From Caldilinea sp. (GTDB lineage: Bacteria > Chloroflexota > Anaerolineae > Caldilineales > Caldilineaceae): 20,362 bases of DNA. Position 1 is the first letter of the stretch. Every line of letters starts with the position of its first letter. A model generated the notes under the pieces. It was not told the origin of the DNA. It worked only from the letters and a program-made list of their open reading frames with translations, and made no database searches. The stretch is from positions 1 through 20,362 of the forward strand of contig JANWYX010000441.1 in the NCBI GenBank assembly GCA_025055055.1. Direction: 5' to 3'. The position numbers and the translations under genes are program-made. This document shows positions 1-13,378 of the stretch, piece after piece.

Positions 1-1789
<1,789 letters not shown>

Positions 1790-1818
1790 GTCACACAGGA
1801 GCTTATCCGGCTGCGTCT

Positions 1819-3237
1819 ATGGCATCCCTCTCGACCCCCTTTGCACTCAAGTTGATGCGCGCAGCGGCCAGCGCAGCCAACCTGACCTGGCCGCTGAACG
1901 GCCGCATCTTTCGCGAACGGCTCGAAATCGACCGCAACTGTTCGCTCTGGGCCAGCAAAACGCCGGGGTATCGCCCACGCCCTGCGCTGAAAGGCGTCAT
2001 CCACGCCGATCTCGCCATCATCGGCGGCGGCTTCACCGGCGTCAGCACGGCCTATTATGTGAGTCGACGTTTTCCCAACCGGCGCATTGTATTGCTAGAA
2101 GCGGCTGCCCTGGCGAACGGCGCCAGCGGTCGCAACGGCGGCATGATGCTGAATTGGGTGAACGGTTTCGAAGATGCACCGCCGGAGCTGGCCGCGCGCA
2201 TTTACCGGACAACAAGCGCCGGCATCGAAGCCTTGTGCAGGCTGATCGAAGAGCATCGCCTTCCGGTGGAGTATCGCCGCGATGGCACGGCCACCATCTA
2301 CACCTCTTCGGCGCGCGCTGAGGCCGCACACGCCGAAGTCGAGGCGCAGAACGCCCTTGGCATTCCCACGCGTTTCCTGAACTCATCTGAGTTGCGCAAC
2401 TATCTTCATATCGAGCACGGTTGTGGCGCCGTGCTTGACCCATGCACCGGGCAGATCAACGGAGCGCAACTGGTGCGTGGGTTGGCGCCGGTGCTGGAGA
2501 CCCGAGGTGTGCAAATTTACGAAGGAACGCCGGTTATCCGCATCGAAGAGGGCCGTTGCATTACACTGACGACGCTGGAGGGTTTGGTGCGCGCCGACGC
2601 CATTGTGCTGGCGACAAATGGGTATACAGGCGCGCTCGGCTATTTCCGCGATGCACTCTTTCCGCTGCATTCGCATGTATTCGCCACGGCAGCGCTGCCG
2701 GTCGAGGTGCGCGAGCAGTTGGGATGGCGCGGATTGGCGGGCTTTTCCGACGATTTGGATCGCATTTCTTACGCCTCAATGACATGCGATGGTCATCTGG
2801 TCTTCGGCGGCGGTGGGAATCACGCGTATAGCTACCTATTCAACAATCGCACCGTCTTCCCCGGCGGTGCGCCCGCTGCGCGTCACGCCCATGCTGCCAT
2901 GGAGCGCACGCTCCATCGCTATTTTCCGTCCGGCCAGGCTCTGCCGATTGCGCATCGATGGGTCGGCACATTAGGCGTCACCTTCGACCGTCGCCCCCTG
3001 ATCGGGGTGCGCGGAGAACATCGCAACGTCTACTACGCACTTGGCTACTCCGGTCACGGCGTCACGCTAGCCAACCTTGCAGGGGAAATTCTATGCGATC
3101 TGTACAGCGGAGACGACAGCCGCTGGCGAGATCTCCCCTTTGTGCAGAGCAGCTATCCCCGCATTCCACCGGAGCCATTTCGATGGATTGGCTATCACAT
3201 TTTCACGCGTCTGACGGGAAAATCTCCGCGCGTCTGA
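1819..3237 (+). CDS. FAD-dependent oxidoreductase of the DAO family (gamma-glutamylputrescine oxidase-like)
   Basis: This 472-residue protein has an FAD-binding Rossmann motif at residues 65-79 (DLAIIGGGFTGVSTA, GxGxxG), followed by Glu94 at the end of the second strand, which normally binds the adenosine ribose. GASGRNGG (101-108) is the usual second flavin contact. The C-terminal segment GTLGVTFDRRPLIG...YALGYSGHGVTLA (383-417) is typical of glycine/D-amino-acid oxidase relatives such as PuuB and OrdL. These enzymes oxidise a C-N bond of an amine or amino acid, pass electrons to FAD and usually oxygen, and release an aldehyde or keto acid plus ammonia or amine. The roughly 60 residues before the FAD motif are usual for the PuuB-like branch. 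An AGGAG lies at 1797-1801, rather far (17 nt) from ATG 1819; the next in-frame ATG is at 1852. The substrate cannot be read from the sequence. Confidence 0.88.
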   Translation: MASLSTPFALKLMRAAASAANLTWPLNGRIFRERLEIDRNCSLWASKTPGYRPRPALKGVIHADLAIIGGGFTGVSTAYYVSRRFPNRRIVLLEAAALANGASGRNGGMMLNWVNGFEDAPPELAARIYRTTSAGIEALCRLIEEHRLPVEYRRDGTATIYTSSARAEAAHAEVEAQNALGIPTRFLNSSELRNYLHIEHGCGAVLDPCTGQINGAQLVRGLAPVLETRGVQIYEGTPVIRIEEGRCITLTTLEGLVRADAIVLATNGYTGALGYFRDALFPLHSHVFATAALPVEVREQLGWRGLAGFSDDLDRISYASMTCDGHLVFGGGGNHAYSYLFNNRTVFPGGAPAARHAHAAMERTLHRYFPSGQALPIAHRWVGTLGVTFDRRPLIGVRGEHRNVYYALGYSGHGVTLANLAGEILCDLYSGDDSRWRDLPFVQSSYPRIPPEPFRWIGYHIFTRLTGKSPRV

Positions 3238-3270
3238 TTGTGTGTTATTGTGTGTTGCCTAGAAGGTTTT

Positions 3271-3344
3271 AAGCCGACCTCCGTTCGACGCATCGGCCCA
3301 AAACATTGCGTCCATTCGATGCGGCAAGTCCTCGGCTTTTCTTT
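3271..3344 (+). terminator. Nested inverted repeat with T-rich tail after the oxidase gene
   Basis: An outer stem AAGCCGA (3271-3277) pairs with TCGGCTT (3332-3338), followed directly by TTCTTT. Inside it, CGCATCG (3289-3295) pairs with CGATGCG (3317-3323). The T-rich tail fits rho-independent termination of the plus-strand unit ending at 3237. The loops are long, so the folded form is uncertain. Confidence 0.45.
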
Positions 3345-3348
3345 GTGC

Positions 3349-3377
3349 AAAGACGCACGGTTTTGCCGTGCGTCTTT
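3349..3377. terminator. Perfect 12-bp hairpin between convergent genes (bidirectional terminator candidate)
   Basis: AAAGACGCACGG (3349-3360) and CCGTGCGTCTTT (3366-3377) are perfectly complementary around a 5-nt loop, TTTTG. The element lies between the converging oxidase (stop 3237) and PEP carboxykinase (stop 3412) genes, where a terminator serving both strands is expected. There is no long T-run on either side, only the CTTT that closes the stem. Confidence 0.65.
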
Positions 3378-3411
3378 GGATTGACGAATTGATCGAGAGA
3401 AGAGGGCTGTT

Positions 3412-5283
<1,872 letters not shown>

Positions 5284-5360
5284 GTGTCTGCTCCCCTGTT
5301 GGTTGTATATTGAAGACGATCTTCCTTCACCGGGCCAGCCTCCATTTGCTTGACGTCTAT

Positions 5361-5396
5361 ACTATATCGAGCCAAAACTAGGTGTACAAGTGACAC
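5361..5396 (-). promoter_or_regulatory. Sigma-70-like promoter for pckG with overlapping inverted repeat
   Basis: On the minus strand, TTGTAC (5389-5384) and TATAGT (5366-5361) are separated by exactly 17 nt, giving a start about 70 nt before the pckG ATG. A small inverted repeat, GTGT-N7-ACAC (5382-5396), covers the -35 box and could be an operator. A perfect short palindrome, GAAGA-CGA-TCTTC (5312-5324), lies in the predicted leader. The boxes are seen directly; the regulation is inferred. Confidence 0.5.
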
Positions 5397-5447
5397 TTAT
5401 CCCCTCGATGACAGGAACACGCGCCCCGACATCGATGGAGAGAAAAC

Positions 5448-5512
5448 GGGGCGCCGGAAAGCTTCCTTTCCGTTCCAGCGTTCGGAATCCGACCTACGTG
5501 CAACGGCGCCCC
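5448..5512. other. Nested inverted repeats upstream of the lipid kinase gene (structured RNA or regulatory candidate)
   Basis: GGGGCGCCG (5448-5456) is perfectly complementary to CGGCGCCCC (5504-5512). The interval contains a hairpin GGAAAG-CTTC-CTTTCC (5456-5471) and a weaker TCGG/CCGA pair, giving a possible branched fold. A further GGTA/TACC pair follows just downstream. It sits 67 nt before the lipid kinase ATG and may be part of its 5' leader. The 5284-5578 gap otherwise holds only the pckG promoter. I found no convincing plus-strand promoter. Confidence 0.35.
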
Positions 5513-5578
5513 CCGATGGTACAGTTACCGCTATATGATTGATTGTGGAAAAATAGGATATACACTTCGGGTTCACCC

Positions 5579-6580
5579 ATGACGACGCAGCGCAGAGCCA
5601 CATTAATTTACAACCCCCACGCCGGATTCGACGACTGGTTACAAAATATCAAAGCCACCGTCGCATTCTGGCGTTCCCACGGCTGGGAGGTGAGCTTGCG
5701 AGAGACGGGGCGACCTTCTCACGCCACCGAGCTGGCCGGCGAGGCGGTGCGCAACGGGCATCAGCTCGTCCTGGCGGCGGGCGGCGACGGCACCATCCAT
5801 GAAGTGGCGAACGGGTTGCTCGGCACGCAGACTATTTTGGCGACGTTGCCGGCGGGCACCACGAACTGCTTCGCACGCGACCTCGGCCTTCCGTCGCCCA
5901 ATGGCGCAAATCCATACTGGCTCATCGAAACGTCTGAACGACAGATGGCGGGAACTGTGCAGACCATCGACGTAGGCGAGTGTAGCAACGGACGCTCGTT
6001 TATCCTGTGGGCGGCGGTGGGCGTCGACAGCCGCATCGTGGAAAGCGTCGAGCCACGCTCTCGTCTCCTGAAGCGTTTCGGCATCGCAGGTTATTTCGCC
6101 AAGGCGACGCTGCCGTTTCTTTTATATCAAGGGGAAGAGGTGCGCGTTGGCGTGGATGACGTCGTGCTCGAAGACGAAGTGTTGGATGTGATCGTCGCCA
6201 ATTCACGGCTTTACGCGGGTGGACTTTTCAACCTCAGCCCGCGCAGCATGCTCGACGACGGTTTGTTTGATGTGTGGATTTTACGAGGACGCTATTCTCC
6301 GCAGATGCTGGCGCACAGTCTGCGCATTATGACGGGAAGGCACATCGGCCGGTCGGATATTCTGCATCTTACGGGCCGTCGTATCGTGATTGAGACGAAA
6401 CGACCTCAACCCTTTCATTTGGACGGCGAACTGCACCGCGCCACGCCGGTCGAGATAACGCTGGAGCCGAGCTTTCTGCATGTGCTGGCGCCCCAAGATG
6501 CGCCTAAAGATTTGTTCGTACGGTCCGGCACACCGTTAAAACAGGCGATTGAGGATGGATGCGTCGAACACGACTTTTAA
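5579..6580 (+). CDS. Diacylglycerol kinase-family lipid kinase (DagK/YegS-like)
   Basis: This is a 333-residue soluble protein of the DAGK_cat family. These enzymes phosphorylate diacylglycerol or related lipids (some act on sphingoid or undecaprenol-type substrates) with ATP at the membrane surface. Diagnostic motifs are the nucleotide-binding AAGGDGTIHEVANGL (66-80, GGDGT 68-72) and PAGTTNCFAR (91-100). The C-terminal beta domain carries DGLFDVW (227-233) and the HLDGE segment (280-284). The frame could open earlier at a TTG (5543), but the protein aligns with the family from ATG 5579 (TLIYNPHAG is the usual first strand), and neither start has a strong Shine-Dalgarno. The gene converges on the sugar permease gene with a 46-nt gap. 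The exact lipid substrate is not determinable. Confidence 0.92.
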   Translation: MTTQRRATLIYNPHAGFDDWLQNIKATVAFWRSHGWEVSLRETGRPSHATELAGEAVRNGHQLVLAAGGDGTIHEVANGLLGTQTILATLPAGTTNCFARDLGLPSPNGANPYWLIETSERQMAGTVQTIDVGECSNGRSFILWAAVGVDSRIVESVEPRSRLLKRFGIAGYFAKATLPFLLYQGEEVRVGVDDVVLEDEVLDVIVANSRLYAGGLFNLSPRSMLDDGLFDVWILRGRYSPQMLAHSLRIMTGRHIGRSDILHLTGRRIVIETKRPQPFHLDGELHRATPVEITLEPSFLHVLAPQDAPKDLFVRSGTPLKQAIEDGCVEHDF

Positions 6581-6626
6581 GGACGATGCCAGCCTCGAAA
6601 ATAGCACCTCTCGCCAGCAAACTTGC

Positions 6627-7652
6627 TCAACGTCCAGTTCGACTTCGCCGTTTTCGCCACTGATCAAAGGTGACGGCCAACAAGATCACTGCCCCGATTG
6701 CCGCAGGTTGCCAGTAGGTGGGAAATCCAAGCAGATTGAGGCCGGTGCGGATGGTCTGCATCAGCGCAGCGCCGATCAACACACCGAGAATCGTCCCCTC
6801 ACCGCCGAAGAGGCTGACGCCGCCGATGACGGCAGCCGCAATGATGTCCAACTCGTACCCTTCGGCGGCGGTCGGTGCGGCCACGCCTAACCGTGCGGTC
6901 ATCAGGATGCCGCCGATAGCGGCCAATACCCCACAGCTGACATAGACAAAAAGCTTGACCGACTGCGTCTTGATGCCCGAAACACGCGCAGCCTCTTCGT
7001 TGCCACCCACGGCGTAGATGTGACGTCCCGTCACCGTCCTGCTCAGAAAAAGCGAGACCAGTGCTGCCAGCACAAGCATGACAATGACCGGCAAAGGCAC
7101 CGGCCAGGCGCCGATCATCACATCGAGCTGACCGATCTGGTTGAATTCTGACGGCAGCTGACGCACCGGCCAACCGCCGGTGACGCCATAGGTAACGCCG
7201 CGCGCAATGCTGAGCATGCCCAGCGTAGCGATAAACGGAGGCAAGCGCAGGCGCGTCACCAACAGACCGTTGATCAGGCCGATCAGACCGCCGGTTGCAA
7301 TGCCACCCAAGATCGCCAGCGGCACAGGGACGTTGTTCACCGCCAACATGGCCGCGGCCAGCCCGGAGAGCGCCATGTTCGATCCGACGGAAAGGTCAAT
7401 GCCTGCGGTCAGGATCACCATGCACTGCCCGAACGCCGCAATGGCAATCCAAGAGAACGCGCGCAACATGTTGAACACATTGCGCGTGGTCAAGAAGGTG
7501 TCGGTGGCCAGCGAAAGAAAGATCACCCAGAGGAGGAAGATCGCTAAAATTCCGAGTTCCTGAACGTTGATGGTTCTGCGCCACGCCGGGCGCTCTCGGG
7601 TGATCTGAGCAGAAGGGGCGCTTTTTTCGGCGCCTGCTGCACGTTCTTGCAT
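6627..7652 (-). CDS. Sugar ABC transporter permease B, RbsC/XylH class
   Basis: This is a 341-residue integral membrane protein of the branched-chain/ribose-type permease family (BPD_transp_2), with a cytoplasmic N-terminal tail of about 30 residues and then about eight to ten hydrophobic segments. Family signatures are TAGIDLSVGS (82-91), GRHIYAVGGN (209-218) and GGVSLFGGEGT (277-287). It is the last gene of the minus-strand operon, 168 nt after the binding-protein stop and separated from it by two hairpins. Its ATG has no clear Shine-Dalgarno. A TTGACA box (minus strand, 7695-7690) sits just upstream but has no convincing -10 partner. It is paralogous to permease A at 10838-11866, with the same motifs but clearly diverged, so the pair may form a heterodimeric pore. 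The ligand is probably a monosaccharide or similar. Confidence 0.93.
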   Translation of the reverse strand: MQERAAGAEKSAPSAQITRERPAWRRTINVQELGILAIFLLWVIFLSLATDTFLTTRNVFNMLRAFSWIAIAAFGQCMVILTAGIDLSVGSNMALSGLAAAMLAVNNVPVPLAILGGIATGGLIGLINGLLVTRLRLPPFIATLGMLSIARGVTYGVTGGWPVRQLPSEFNQIGQLDVMIGAWPVPLPVIVMLVLAALVSLFLSRTVTGRHIYAVGGNEEAARVSGIKTQSVKLFVYVSCGVLAAIGGILMTARLGVAAPTAAEGYELDIIAAAVIGGVSLFGGEGTILGVLIGAALMQTIRTGLNLLGFPTYWQPAAIGAVILLAVTFDQWRKRRSRTGR

Positions 7653-7707
7653 GGAGATTCTCGTCTACATGACTTGGAGTTTGGCGATTTGTCAAAGATC
7701 GGTATAG

Positions 7708-7747
7708 GCGTTCTGACAGGTCTGAGCGCCCAGACCTGTCAGAACGC
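7708..7747. repeat. Perfect 17-bp inverted repeat (intercistronic hairpin)
   Basis: The left arm 7708-7724 (GCGTTCTGACAGGTCTG) and the right arm 7731-7747 are perfectly complementary around a 6-nt loop. It lies between the binding protein and permease B, 73 nt after the binding-protein stop. There is no T-run, so an mRNA-stabilising or attenuating hairpin is more likely than a simple terminator. It could also be a copy of a dispersed palindromic repeat. Confidence 0.8.
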
Positions 7748-7768
7748 AACGTGAACGATAATCCGTTC

Positions 7769-7805
7769 CTGCAGGCCGTGCGTCATTCCGACGCAAAGCC
7801 TGCAG
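7769..7805. repeat. Second intercistronic hairpin, directly after the binding-protein gene
   Basis: CTGCAGGC (7769-7776) pairs with GCCTGCAG (7798-7805). An inner stem TGCGTC/GACGCA continues after a 2-nt internal mismatch, with an ATTCC loop. On the transcript it begins 15 nt past the binding-protein stop codon, ahead of the 17-bp hairpin. It would protect the upstream mRNA from 3' decay, and the pair may lower read-through into permease B. Confidence 0.7.
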
Positions 7806-7820
7806 CCAAGGTGGATGCAA

Positions 7821-9854
<2,034 letters not shown>

Positions 9855-9860
9855 GGCGCG

Positions 9861-9867
9861 TTCCTCC
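9861..9867 (-). promoter_or_regulatory. Shine-Dalgarno fixing the start of the double-domain binding protein
   Basis: GGAGGAA on the minus strand lies 6 nt before ATG 9854. The longer frame opening at GTG 9869 would contain this site inside its coding region, so the ATG is the better start. Confidence 0.75.
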
Positions 9868-9882
9868 ACCGGTCTAAAAATT

Positions 9883-9975
9883 TTATTGCTCCGTGAGTTC
9901 CAATCGCACGCTCAAGACTCCGACTCCAAACAAAGCTATCTTCGAGACGAAGGTCCGCATCTTGTTAATAGGCAT
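9883..9975 (-). CDS. Possible 30-codon leader ORF between ATPase and binding-protein genes
   Basis: AGGAGGTGAT (minus strand, 9983-9974) is a full-length match to the usual 16S anti-Shine-Dalgarno sequence and overlaps an ATG at 9975. From there a 30-residue frame (starting MPINKMRTFV) runs to a TAA at 9883, 28 nt before the binding-protein start. A second in-frame ATG is at 9960. The first ATG is very close to the core of the site; an upstream GAGAGG gives better spacing. It could be a translated leader, a ribosome standby site, or chance. No family is recognisable. Confidence 0.25.
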   Translation of the reverse strand: MPINKMRTFVSKIALFGVGVLSVRLELTEQ

Positions 9976-10049
9976 CACCTCCTCTCCGCAGGACGCAACA
10001 GACATTGATCTAAAACAAAAACGGAATCGATCAACGCTTCGCAGCCTCC

Positions 10050-10841
10050 TCAATCCTCTTCCGCCACGACTTTAGAAAAATCGTCTCTGGCGCCCACCAT
10101 ATAGGAAACGACGCGCTCGCGAAAACTCTGTACATCGCCTGTGACGGGATAATCCGCCACTTTGCGGCCATGGCGCAACACGACCACGCGATCGCCCACC
10201 TCGTGGATATCCTCCAGACGATGGCTGATGATGATGATCGATGCCCCCTGCGCCTTCAACTCGCGGATCAGGTCTAACACCTGGGCGATCGCCGAAACGC
10301 TGAGCGCAGCGGTCGGTTCATCCATGATGATCACCTTAGCGTTGAACGCTGTGGCACGACCGATAGCGACCGCCTGACGCTGACCGCCGGACAGATGCTC
10401 CACCTTCAAACGCACCGAGCTGACGTTGATGTTGAGCCGCCTGAGCAGCTGCTGGGACTGAAGCTCCATGGCGCGTTTGTCCATCACGCGGATCGGCCCC
10501 AACGACCAGCGCACCATTTCTCTGCCCAGGAAGATATTGGCGGCGACGTCCAGATTGTTGGCCAGCATAAAATCCTGATAGACCATCTCGATGCCCAGCC
10601 GGCGTGCATCGTCTGGCCCGGTGATGTGCACACGCTTGCCTTCCAGGTAAATTTCTCCTTCATCGGGGATGTAAGCGCCGCTCAACACCTTCATCAGCGT
10701 CGATTTGCCGGCGGCGTTGTCACCCACCAACCCCAAGACTTCGTTATGCATCAGGGCCAGATCGACCCCACGCAGCGCTTGCACTGCGCCAAAACTCTTC
10801 TTGATGTTGCGCATCTCCACAATGGGCGTCGTTGCCGTCAT
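10050..10841 (-). CDS. Sugar ABC transporter ATP-binding protein, single-domain (half-size RbsA/FrcA type)
   Basis: This 263-residue cytoplasmic ATPase powers the transporter. All motifs are intact: Walker A GDNAAGKST (40-48), Q-loop YQD (88-90), signature LSGGQ (150-154), Walker B VIIMDEP (170-176) with Glu175, and switch His207. Classical ribose and xylose systems use a fused two-domain ATPase of about 500 residues. This one has a single domain, as in fructose FrcA, so it must dimerise. The frame extends to ATG 10880, but ATG 10841 is preferred: it overlaps the permease A stop in an ATGA junction (10841-10838) and has AGGTGAGG just upstream. This gives translational coupling to permease A. 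It is followed by a 195-nt gap before the binding-protein gene. Confidence 0.95.
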   Translation of the reverse strand: MTATTPIVEMRNIKKSFGAVQALRGVDLALMHNEVLGLVGDNAAGKSTLMKVLSGAYIPDEGEIYLEGKRVHITGPDDARRLGIEMVYQDFMLANNLDVAANIFLGREMVRWSLGPIRVMDKRAMELQSQQLLRRLNINVSSVRLKVEHLSGGQRQAVAIGRATAFNAKVIIMDEPTAALSVSAIAQVLDLIRELKAQGASIIIISHRLEDIHEVGDRVVVLRHGRKVADYPVTGDVQSFRERVVSYMVGARDDFSKVVAEED

Positions 10842-11866
10842 TTTCGCCTCACCTGTCCCAATTGTCGTCGTCTTCGCCATGTGTCATAGGTCACAGCGAT
10901 CACCAACACAGCGCCTAGAACGACGTCCTGCAAATAGGAGGATAGATTGATCAGAACCATGCCGTTGACCATCACCCCCATGATGGCGGCGCCTAGGATG
11001 GCGCCCTGCACGGTGCCTTCGCCGCCGAAGAGGCTGGTGCCGCCGATCACCGTCGCAGCGATAGCCCAAAGCTCATAGGCGGTTCCTACCGTGGGTGTGC
11101 CTTGTCCCAGCCGTGAGGCTAACAACAGCCCCACCAAACCTGCCATCAGGCTGCTCACAATGAAACAAAAGATTCGCACCCGATTCACCTTGATGCCGGA
11201 GACGCGTGCTGCCTCGATGTTGCCTCCGACTGCGTAAATATGGCGCCCCAGCGTGGTGCTGTTGAGCAAGAAGAAGACCAACGTCGCCACGATAACGAGC
11301 ACAATGAACATGATAGGAATTCTGGCAATCTCTCCCTGCCCAAACCAGAGAAACGGGTGGTTGGAAGGAAAGACGATGGGATATCCCTGCGTCATGAAAG
11401 CCGCCAGCCCACGCGCCATCAGCCAGGTGCCGAGGGTGATGATAAAGGGCGGAATGTGCAATTTGGTGACGCAGAAGCCATGCCATGCGCCCACGAGACC
11501 GGCGACGATCAGCACGATGATGACCGAAGGCGCAATTCCCAACGGCGGGATCGTTCCCACCCCTTTCATCATGAGCGTGGCAAAGAGCACCCCGGTCAAC
11601 GCCGTCATCGAGCCGATGGACAGATCGATGCCGCCGCTGATAATCACCAGCAACTGACCGATCGCCAGCAATCCAAAGGTGGCAATAAAACGCATGATGA
11701 CGGCGAGGTTAGCCGGATTCAAGAAGACGTCGGGACGCTGCCACCAAAAGTAGAGACACAACGCCACGAAGGCGATCACGATCCCCGCCTCGCGAAACTG
11801 AACGATGCGAGTGAGGAAGCCCGGCCCCTCGAGCGCCCGCTGCTCCTGCGCGCCTATAGTGTCCAT
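10838..11866 (-). CDS. Sugar ABC transporter permease A, RbsC/XylH class
   Basis: This 342-residue multi-spanning inner-membrane protein is the first gene of the operon. Signatures are SGGIDLSIGS (77-86), GRHIYAVGGN (207-216) and GGTSLFGGEGT (275-285), the same blocks as in permease B, with a shared C-terminal layout ending in a basic tail (YDTWRRRR). ATG 11866 has an AGGAGG 11 nt upstream. The stop codon overlaps the ATPase start (ATGA). It and permease B are paralogues within one operon, whereas ribose-type systems normally encode a single permease that homodimerises. A promoter candidate is visible about 60 nt upstream. Substrate class: monosaccharide or related polar ligand, by family only. 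Confidence 0.93.
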   Translation of the reverse strand: MDTIGAQEQRALEGPGFLTRIVQFREAGIVIAFVALCLYFWWQRPDVFLNPANLAVIMRFIATFGLLAIGQLLVIISGGIDLSIGSMTALTGVLFATLMMKGVGTIPPLGIAPSVIIVLIVAGLVGAWHGFCVTKLHIPPFIITLGTWLMARGLAAFMTQGYPIVFPSNHPFLWFGQGEIARIPIMFIVLVIVATLVFFLLNSTTLGRHIYAVGGNIEAARVSGIKVNRVRIFCFIVSSLMAGLVGLLLASRLGQGTPTVGTAYELWAIAATVIGGTSLFGGEGTVQGAILGAAIMGVMVNGMVLINLSSYLQDVVLGAVLVIAVTYDTWRRRRQLGQVRRK

Positions 11867-11927
11867 GGTCGACGGCGCCTCCTGCAGAAATAGATTTAGA
11901 GGATTGAGGTTGCTTTTGACTTTCTCC

Positions 11928-11957
11928 AGTATAGCATAACTCTTTCCAAATCGCTAA
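11928..11957 (-). promoter_or_regulatory. Promoter candidate for the two-permease sugar ABC operon
   Basis: On the minus strand a TATACT -10 box (11933-11928) is preceded, 18 nt upstream, by TTAGCG (11957-11952), a modest -35. Transcription would begin about 55 nt before ATG 11866. The -10 is strong; the -35 is weak, so activator dependence is possible. Confidence 0.4.
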
Positions 11958-12223
11958 CTGCAAAAATGGCCTAGAGCACAGCCTGTCACGCCAGAGGCTA
12001 TGACCTATGCGAGCACCTTCTGCGAGTCCAGGCGCGGCCTCCAGCCACATGTCTCAGCAAACCACAAGGCCTTATAATTTTAGGAAGCGCAGCTACGAGC
12101 TCGCCTCCAGGTTGCCGGAATCATTGATTAAATTTCCATAGGGCTTCCAGAAGGGTCCTATTCCACGAGAACGCTTCATCCAGCTTATCTAATTGCACCC
12201 TCTATGTTAAATCGCTCCCCATC
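11958..12223. other. Divergent intergenic region without a gene; small palindromes
   Basis: This is the upstream part of the 444-nt gap between the ABC operon and galE. I see no supportable gene. It contains a perfect 11-bp palindrome, AATCATTGATT (12119-12129), a nested repeat ATAGG...CCTAT with CTTC/GAAG inside (12138-12161), and an isolated TATAAT (12073-12078). These are possible operators for divergent control; no regulator gene is in the window. Confidence 0.35.
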
Positions 12224-12232
12224 TGCTAGAAT
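12224..12232 (+). promoter_or_regulatory. Extended -10 promoter candidate for galE
   Basis: TGCTAGAAT fits an extended -10 element (TGn plus TAGAAT). The -35 region is poor (TGTTAA at 12205-12210, 16-nt spacer). It would give a leader of about 70 nt before the galE ATG. Confidence 0.35.
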
Positions 12233-12310
12233 GTACAGTCGGTTAAAAATGACCTCTCCACCAGCACAATGGAAAATGCCTGAGTGCAACAAAACGAAAA
12301 GGGAAACGAT

Positions 12311-13288
<978 letters not shown>

Positions 13289-13378
13289 GTCGCTCACTAC
13301 GGGCGTGGAAATGGCATGATGCAAAAATCTTCCAAGAAGCGTGGAGCTTCCAGGAAGGTGAAACAGGTCGTGTTCCCT

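Noticed and set aside
10005..10034. TTGATC...GATCAA inverted repeat in the ATPase/binding-protein gap as a terminator
   Set aside because: Only 6 bp with an 18-nt loop and no tail; too weak to call.
11709..12050. Minus-strand frame upstream of permease A
   Set aside because: It runs through the promoter and overlaps permease A in another frame, with no ribosome site or recognisable motif.
12073..12078. TATAAT in the divergent intergenic region as a promoter
   Set aside because: No acceptable -35 at 16-18 nt, and it lies 230 nt from galE; the extended -10 at 12224 is a better candidate.
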